NCBI RefSeq assembly: GCF_009830285.1
Contig: NZ_WUQX01000001.1
Location: 3,224,501-3,288,500 of the forward strand
DNA length: 64,000 bases
Reading direction: 5' to 3'
DNA from: Sporofaciens musculi
Lineage (GTDB): Bacteria; Bacillota; Clostridia; Lachnospirales; Lachnospiraceae
Shown: in pieces, positions 58,442-64,000 of the stretch
How positions within the stretch are numbered: position 1 is the stretch's first letter
Layout of the letters: each line of letters opens with the position of its first letter
The notes under the pieces: model-generated
Databases searched by the model: none
What the model was told of the DNA's origin: nothing
The model's input: the letters and a program-made list of their open reading frames with translations, nothing else
Program-made: the position numbers and the translations under genes

Positions 58442-61400
58442 CTACATTGATTTTAATACTTTAATCTTATCTACAATAATGTAGCCATAATTTTTTGATG
58501 TTGCCCACCCCAGTCCTTGAGGATTCTCTTGTTTTCCAAGATACTCTACATAAGGGGCGTTTCCTCTCTTTACCAGATGAAATCTAGGATCAACACATGG
58601 GTTTTTCAAATTCTCAGTTGATGCATACGCCTTCAAATGTTGAATCTGCGCTCGCACACCTTCTCTAACAGTATAAAAACTTGCACAATTTCCCTGAGAA
58701 TTCCCGTCTAACGCACCAAGTCCTCCAAAGTTAAACTGCCCTACTCTGACAATATTTCCATATCTCAGAAAATCTGTTTCATGCATTGCCTGGGCAAATG
58801 CCACTTCTGCCCTTACTCCTTCTGCTGCTGCTTCTTCATAATAAATCTGGCAAAAATCTTCTATCGTCGGTGCTCCTCCGAGTCCTCCTGCTTCACCAAT
58901 CCCTCCAAACACATCAGAAGGATATCCACTTCCTTTTAACTCATAGTAATCTACCATTTGTTGAACCGTAACCTGGCTTTCGCCCATAATTGTATAGAAC
59001 CTGGTAGATTGTACATTACATGAGGTTGAACCTGTAAGACTCATAATACCATTGTTAGCTGCTACATATACATGTACTTTGTATAACCCTGAATGATATT
59101 TATGATTCATTGGGTCAACATTGGCAACATAAGTTCCATCTTCCTGCTTTACTGCTTTATACCATTTAATATCATTTTGATCTTCCCAACACCATACCGG
59201 TACTTCAACTTTGGAAACTCCTGCTGAGGCAGACACACCCGAAATCACAACTTTAAATGTACCAGTTACACTATCATAATCCTCTACTTTAACTGCAGAC
59301 ACCGACGGTTTAGTTACTTCAAATGATGTTGTTCCAACAAGCTTTGCCATTCCATTCCCTAAAAATACATATACATGTACATTATACTTACCAGCTGTCT
59401 TGTGTTTTCTTATATCAGCCGTTGCACTCCAACTTCCGTCTGCATTTCTGCTTCCATCATACCAGATGAGATCATCCTGTCCTCTATCATCACTCCAGGT
59501 CGCAAATTGTACTCCGCGAATTACTCCTAGCAGACTTGGATTTGATAAATTTAGTGCATACTTTGTTTCTGTACCATCCGTATCTTCTGCACTAATCTTC
59601 AAATCAGGAAGAATTACATTCACATCCTTAGCAACCCCTGCAAGCATAGTTATTCCGTTCCCAGTCCAAATATATGTATGAATTTTATACTTTCCTGTTG
59701 CATATTTGTGATTCGCCATATTTACAGTAACTTTATAGCTTCCATCACTCTGCTTCTCTGCTCCGTACCATTTCATATCACTCTGGTCTGCTGCACACCA
59801 CACAGGCACTTCTATCTTTTTTACTCCGGATATCGATTTAACGTCTTTAACTATAACATCAAATGTTCCTTTATCCGCCTGATAGCTTCCATTTTCTACC
59901 GAAAGCGTTGGTCTTGTCACTTCAAAGGATGTGATGCCTATCAGTTTTGACACGCCATTTCCCAAAAATGCATATACATGTACATTATATTTACCAGCTG
60001 TTTTGTGATTTTTTATATCTGCTATTGCACTCCAGCTTCCATCAGCATCCCTTTTACCATTATACCAGATGAGATCGTCTTGTCCGCCTTCATCACTCCA
60101 AGTTGCAAATTCTACCTTCTTAATCACTCCCAACAGCTCTGGATTTGTTACTCTCAACGCATATTGTGTTTCTGTCTTACTAATATCTTCTGCACTGATT
60201 TTCTGTTCAGGAAGAATCACATTTACACTCTTCCCTTCTCCTGCAAACGTAGTTACTCCGTTCTCAGCCCAAATATATGTATGCACTTTATACATTCCTG
60301 TTGCAAACTTGTGGTTCGCCATACTTACAGTAACCTTATAGCTCCCATCACTCTGTTTTTCTGCACCATACCATTTTATATCGCTTTGATCTGCTGCACA
60401 CCACACAGGCACTTCTATCTTTTTTATTCCGGATATTGATTTAACATCTTTAACTATAACATCAAATGTTCCCTTATCTGCCTGGTAATTCCCACTTTCT
60501 ACTAAAAGTGTTGGTCTTGTCACTTCAAACGAGGCAGTACCTACCAATTTTGATACCCCGTTTCCTAAAAATACATATACATGTACATTATATTTGCCTG
60601 CTGACTTATGATTTCTTATATCTGCTGTTGCGCTCCAGCTTCCATCTGCATCCCTCTTACCACTATACCAGATAAGGTCATCCTGTCCTCCTTCATCGCT
60701 CCAAGTCGCAAATTCTACTTTCTTAATCACTCCAAAAATCTCTGGATTTGTTATCTTTAATGCATATTTTGTCTCTGTCTTATTTGTATCTTCTACGCTG
60801 ATCTTCATTCCCTGAAGATTAACATTCACACTCTTTGCTGCTCCTGCAAATGTTGTTATCCCATTCCCAGCCCAAATATACGTATGCACTTTATACAATC
60901 CTGTTGCATACTTATGATTTGATATATTAACTGTTGTCTTATAGCTTCCGTCGCTTTGCTTTTCTGCTTGATACCATTTTATATCGCTTTGGTCAGCCGC
61001 ACACCACACAGGCACTTCAATCTTACTTACCCCTGATGGTGACTTAACATCTGTAATAACAACATCAAATTTTCCTTTATCTGCATTATACTCTCCACTC
61101 TTAACCGAAAGCGTTGGCTCTGAGACTTCAAATGAAGTTGTCCCTAATACTTTTGACTTTCCACCCGATAAAAATGCATACACATGCACATTATATTTAC
61201 CAGCTTTTCTATAGTCACTAATGTTTATAGTTGCCTGCCACTTTCCATTTGAAAGCTTCTTCGCATTATGCCAAATCATATCACTTTGGTCTTTTGCACA
61301 CCAAGTCGGCATCTCCACCTTTGTAACCTCTGATGGCATATTTGCAAATGTCAAGTTTACTTTGAACTGTTTTTCAGAACCATCCGAATCCACCGATATC

Positions 61401-63169
61401 TCACTACTTACATCTTCTGATACATAAATGGTTTCTTTATACAATGACTGTCCCGAAGAATTAAATACCTCTATATGATATTTTCCACGCTTTTTATCAA
61501 AATCATTAATATTAAATTCTACAACTGCTTTATCTTGTACCTCGTACTCTTTTGTCTTCTTACTGCCTTCATTCGTCACCTTAACTTTTGCATTACGTCC
61601 AACGCCTTTAACATTGATCTGTGCTGTTCCATCAAAATCATCTTTATTCTCAATCTTGACGCTCAAACCCTTGGACAAATTAAAATAATTGGCAATTCCG
61701 GTAGCATCTGCAACACCAAGGCTATTGACAAAATTAGGATCTCTTAATTTTGCAGCATCACCAGAATTCGTCAAAAACGCATGTTCAACAATAATTCCAG
61801 GAATTCCATTAAGCTTGTTATATCGAATTATTTGATAACCATCTACTTTTGAGCCATCAGGGTAGGACGAATTAACAGTTGAAGGGTCTACTTTAATGTT
61901 ACGATTCCCTAACCCAAGACTTACTAACTGCTGCTGAATCTGAGCTGCTAGATTGCGTCCTTCTTCATGTACTTCTTTATTATAATTTGAATTAGGATAA
62001 TATACCTCTACTCCATTAGCAGTAGAATTAGATGCCGAATTCATATGTAAGCTGACGAATATATCTGCCCCCCAGGCTTTTGCCTTATTTGCCCGTTCTT
62101 GCAAACCTACATATACATCCGTACTTCTGGTCATATATACAGTCACGCCATTATATTCTTCTAATTCCTTTTTACATGCCAAAGCAATGCTAAGGTTAAG
62201 ATTTTTCTCAACCAATCCGTTCGCTGAAGCTCCTGCGTCTGATCCGCCATGTCCTGGATCCAAAACTACAACTACATTTTCTGCTGCCTTCGCTGTTGCC
62301 GCTGGCATGAGAAAATTTGCAATAGATGATAACACAGAATCTTTTGCCTGTGATACTTTTTTACTGGATTTTTTTGAAGAATTTTGCTCAGTTTCAACAA
62401 TCTCGACGGTTTCTTCGATTGCTTCTTCAATATCACTTTCCGCATTTCCAACCGCATCTAAATCAACCGTAACTACCGATGCATCCAATTCCTCAGTACT
62501 AATACCTGCTTCTTCTGCAACTACCGCTTGACTTCCCGTATAATCTTCATTTACACCAAACAACGCCTCTATTCCAATTTCCGGCAATTCGATTGATGCT
62601 TCCACCCCATCCTGTACGTATGTAAAATAAGCCAATCGGTATATTCCTGCATCTTTCTCCTCAAACACACGTTTGAATAAATACACTTCATTTTCTTTTA
62701 CATCCAAGCCAAGTTCTATGGTGCTTCCATCATCTTTCTCACATATCACCTTGGCATCCGAAACATTTTCCGTCCCGTCACCATAGGAAAGGACAATCTG
62801 CTGTTCTCCTGGCGCTTCAATATAAGGCTCTACTACTCCTACATAATTAACAAGCCCCTGACTTGCTACAACAGAATCTCCCTGCTCTCCTTCTGGAACT
62901 TCTTGTCCATCATTCTGCTCAAGACTCTCCGTATTCTCATCGGGACCATCTTCATCCTGCGTGGGATATTCTGGAACATCCTCATCTATATCCTGATTGT
63001 CCTCAAATCCCGTTCCGTCCATCTCTGTACTGTTTTCAACATCAGAAACATTGTCCAAAGTACTCTCTGCTGTTGCGTCTTCCGCTACAACATTGCCTGG
63101 AACCATTGTAGTCCCTAACAAAATTGCTGCCAGAAAACCCGCTACTTTTCCCCTTATTCTCTTTCTCAT
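58442..63169 (-). CDS. Secreted amidase-glucosaminidase autolysin with eight GBS-Bsp-like repeats
   Basis: 1575-residue peptidoglycan hydrolase. A signal peptide (residues about 1-30, GKVAGFLAAILLGTTMVPGN) is followed by an acidic linker and a beta-rich region. An amidase_3 domain (about 295-495) has LDPGHGGSDAGA, the metal Glu in NGLVEKNLNLSIA, VSLHMNS and IIVEHAFLTN. A 90-residue linker and eight repeats of about 100 residues (about 590-1390) follow. A C-terminal glucosaminidase-type domain (about 1395-1575) has AQAMHETDFLRYGNIVRVGQ, FNFGGLGALDGN and GVRAQIQHLKAYAS. It should cut both the stem-peptide bond and the glycan. ATG 63169 follows AGGAGG by 8 bases, so the longer frame to 63229 is not used. 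Confidence 0.93.
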   Translation of the reverse strand: MRKRIRGKVAGFLAAILLGTTMVPGNVVAEDATAESTLDNVSDVENSTEMDGTGFEDNQDIDEDVPEYPTQDEDGPDENTESLEQNDGQEVPEGEQGDSVVASQGLVNYVGVVEPYIEAPGEQQIVLSYGDGTENVSDAKVICEKDDGSTIELGLDVKENEVYLFKRVFEEKDAGIYRLAYFTYVQDGVEASIELPEIGIEALFGVNEDYTGSQAVVAEEAGISTEELDASVVTVDLDAVGNAESDIEEAIEETVEIVETEQNSSKKSSKKVSQAKDSVLSSIANFLMPAATAKAAENVVVVLDPGHGGSDAGASANGLVEKNLNLSIALACKKELEEYNGVTVYMTRSTDVYVGLQERANKAKAWGADIFVSLHMNSASNSTANGVEVYYPNSNYNKEVHEEGRNLAAQIQQQLVSLGLGNRNIKVDPSTVNSSYPDGSKVDGYQIIRYNKLNGIPGIIVEHAFLTNSGDAAKLRDPNFVNSLGVADATGIANYFNLSKGLSVKIENKDDFDGTAQINVKGVGRNAKVKVTNEGSKKTKEYEVQDKAVVEFNINDFDKKRGKYHIEVFNSSGQSLYKETIYVSEDVSSEISVDSDGSEKQFKVNLTFANMPSEVTKVEMPTWCAKDQSDMIWHNAKKLSNGKWQATINISDYRKAGKYNVHVYAFLSGGKSKVLGTTSFEVSEPTLSVKSGEYNADKGKFDVVITDVKSPSGVSKIEVPVWCAADQSDIKWYQAEKQSDGSYKTTVNISNHKYATGLYKVHTYIWAGNGITTFAGAAKSVNVNLQGMKISVEDTNKTETKYALKITNPEIFGVIKKVEFATWSDEGGQDDLIWYSGKRDADGSWSATADIRNHKSAGKYNVHVYVFLGNGVSKLVGTASFEVTRPTLLVESGNYQADKGTFDVIVKDVKSISGIKKIEVPVWCAADQSDIKWYGAEKQSDGSYKVTVSMANHKFATGMYKVHTYIWAENGVTTFAGEGKSVNVILPEQKISAEDISKTETQYALRVTNPELLGVIKKVEFATWSDEGGQDDLIWYNGKRDADGSWSAIADIKNHKTAGKYNVHVYAFLGNGVSKLIGITSFEVTRPTLSVENGSYQADKGTFDVIVKDVKSISGVKKIEVPVWCAADQSDMKWYGAEKQSDGSYKVTVNMANHKYATGKYKIHTYIWTGNGITMLAGVAKDVNVILPDLKISAEDTDGTETKYALNLSNPSLLGVIRGVQFATWSDDRGQDDLIWYDGSRNADGSWSATADIRKHKTAGKYNVHVYVFLGNGMAKLVGTTSFEVTKPSVSAVKVEDYDSVTGTFKVVISGVSASAGVSKVEVPVWCWEDQNDIKWYKAVKQEDGTYVANVDPMNHKYHSGLYKVHVYVAANNGIMSLTGSTSCNVQSTRFYTIMGESQVTVQQMVDYYELKGSGYPSDVFGGIGEAGGLGGAPTIEDFCQIYYEEAAAEGVRAEVAFAQAMHETDFLRYGNIVRVGQFNFGGLGALDGNSQGNCASFYTVREGVRAQIQHLKAYASTENLKNPCVDPRFHLVKRGNAPYVEYLGKQENPQGLGWATSKNYGYIIVDKIKVLKSM
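59010..61400 (-). repeat. Eight tandem GBS-Bsp-like repeat units in four alternating pairs
   Basis: The autolysin gene contains two alternating unit types. Type A carries VEMPTWCAKDQSDMIWH or VEFATWSDEGGQDDLIWY and ends GKYNVHVYAFLGNG. Type B carries VEVPVWCAADQSDIKWY and ends YKVHTYIWAGNG. The order is A-B four times, about 590 bases per pair. Pairs two to four are the most alike, which fits recent expansion. Confidence 0.8.
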
Positions 63170-63300
63170 GGTTTGCTCCTCCTTGAATAAATCATCTTCT
63201 GGAAACAAGTTCTCACCGACAACTTTCATTATATATCAAAGCAGGTAATATTTCAAGTCTCAGAAAATATTACCTTTCTCACATTACTTCTCCCGCCATT

Positions 63301-63633
63301 TTATTTCTCATGCTTATACAAAGCCAATTCCTGCGCCAACTCTTTTATTCTTATTGACATTCTCGAAACAGCTACCGTTAATACAAATATAATTCCTAAA
63401 GAAAAACAAAATCCCCAGAAAAAAAGCATATTGATCGGGCTGTATATTCCCATAATAATTGAGATTTTCTCTATTAATTTAGGAAAAATATCTAAAATTA
63501 AGATACATACTCCAACCACGATCCACGCTAATGCATAACGCAATTCTAACGCTTTTTTCTTAACCATATTGATTATTACCAACAAAGCAACTATAATAAT
63601 TACTGCAATTATAACCTGGGTTTTTAAACTCAT
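63301..63633 (-). CDS. DUF2304-family small membrane protein
   Basis: 110-residue protein with three hydrophobic helices: TQVIIAVIIIVALLVIINMV, LAWIVVGVCILILDIFP and SPINMLFFWGFCFSLGIIFV. The Arg/Glu-rich LELRYALAWI between the first two and the helical, charged C-terminus (SRMSIRIKELAQELALYKHE) are typical of DUF2304 proteins, which commonly follow polyprenyl-phosphate GT2 genes in glycan clusters. Its start follows AGGAGG, and it lies 8 bases after the GT2 stop, so the pair is co-transcribed. The function is not known. Confidence 0.88.
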   Translation of the reverse strand: MSLKTQVIIAVIIIVALLVIINMVKKKALELRYALAWIVVGVCILILDIFPKLIEKISIIMGIYSPINMLFFWGFCFSLGIIFVLTVAVSRMSIRIKELAQELALYKHEK

Positions 63634-63641
63634 ACTATATT

Positions 63642-64000
63642 CTACCTCCTAAGCCATTCAATTAAAATTGCCAAAGTAACCTTTATCATATAATAAACAG
63701 ACTTCTTTAAAGATATAGAAGAAACGCCACCCAATCTCTCACGCATAACAACCGGAATCTCTGCAACCCTTTTTCCTCCTCTTAATACAGACACAACACT
63801 TTCTGGTTCCGGATAATCTTTAGGATATTCATATGCAAACATACCCATAATTTCACGATTCACAATTCTCAAACCTGATGTCGGATCGGTAATTTTAACC
63901 CCTGTTAATAATTTAATCAGAATTGTAAAATATTTAATTCCAATCCTGCGTGCTCCTGAAGATTGAAATCCTTCTTTTTCAATAAATCTTGATCCTATCA
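63642..64000 (-). CDS. GT2 glycosyltransferase, DPM1-like, C-terminal part (runs past the window)
   Basis: Only the last 119 or so codons lie in the window. The frame is open to position 64000 and includes GARRIGIKYFTILIKLLTGV, KITDPTSGLRIVNREIMGMF and EPESVVSVLRGGKRVAEIPV, ending YYMIKVTLAILIEWLRR. DPTSGLR and the following acidic residues are characteristic of dolichyl/polyprenyl-phosphate sugar transferases of the GT2 family. It precedes the DUF2304 gene, the usual order. The start codon and the DxD motif are outside the window. Confidence 0.85.
   Translation of the reverse strand, partial: IGSRFIEKEGFQSSGARRIGIKYFTILIKLLTGVKITDPTSGLRIVNREIMGMFAYEYPKDYPEPESVVSVLRGGKRVAEIPVVMRERLGGVSSISLKKSVYYMIKVTLAILIEWLRR

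Noticed and set aside
1-64000. CRISPR arrays, tRNA and rRNA genes
   Set aside because: No regularly spaced direct repeats and no tRNA- or rRNA-like sequence were noticed on either strand; absence by eye is not proof.

Overview
The window reads as chromosomal DNA of a low-to-mid GC, Gram-positive anaerobe of the Clostridia, most likely Lachnospiraceae. This rests on gene style: SD-rich starts, LCP cell-wall ligases, a GerMN lipoprotein, an Rpn-type PD-(D/E)XK nuclease, DUF6020-like membrane proteins and an IS4-type element. It is inference, not a database match. I see no rRNA, tRNA or CRISPR array.

Layout. 0-4.1 kb: a LysR regulator divergent from a PQ-loop/SGNH fusion, then glmS. 4.2-16 kb: an envelope-glycan block, almost all on the minus strand: a cohesin-like membrane protein with a poly-Asp tail, two LCP ligases, a Wzy-like polymerase, an initiating glycosyl-1-phosphate transferase, GtrB-like and GtrII-like proteins, and GT2 enzymes. 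16.9-20.4 kb: rfbA-rfbB-rfbD-rfbC for dTDP-L-rhamnose. 20.6-24.6 kb: a MerR-methyltransferase fusion, three XRE regulators (two with the same GAACA-N5-TGTTC operator), a GerMN lipoprotein and a Uma2 nuclease. 24.6-31.8 kb: an AT-rich cassette of unrecognised genes around an HD + Hsp90-like ATPase protein and a phosphoribosyltransferase-like protein, facing a winged-helix regulator across a control region with a dyad. This is the best candidate here for an undescribed, defence-like system. 32-41 kb: decayed XRE and IS256 pieces, then an amino-acid transport locus (lipoprotein/permease fusion, ABC ATPase, two SDF symporters). An IS4-type element with an 8-bp target duplication has split one symporter inside codon 8. 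41.1-44 kb: a SIR2-TPR gene without the GAG motif at its N-terminus. 44-64 kb: a rhamnan-type polysaccharide export and assembly cluster (Wzm/Wzt ABC transporter, multi-domain GT2 enzymes, a WsaF-like fusion, acyltransferase, DUF6020 proteins), a large amidase-glucosaminidase autolysin with eight GBS-Bsp-like repeats, a DUF2304 protein and a GT2 cut off by the window end.

How it fits together. RfbABDC supply dTDP-rhamnose. The GT2 enzymes at 48-58 kb would build a rhamnose-containing chain, the 53.7-55.3 kb ABC pair would export it, and the LCP proteins at 5.8 and 9.5 kb would attach glycan to peptidoglycan. GlmS feeds amino sugars to both polymers.

Decay. Three genes at 44.5-53.1 kb are broken by four apparent one-base shortfalls in short A or T runs, and each becomes a full-length frame when the bases are restored. 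This could be phase variation, pseudogene formation or assembly error; the sequence alone cannot decide. Other remnants (N5-(carboxyethyl)ornithine synthase, TupA ATP-grasp, PD-(D/E)XK, DUF6020 tail, IS256, XRE) show that 32-48 kb has been rearranged repeatedly.
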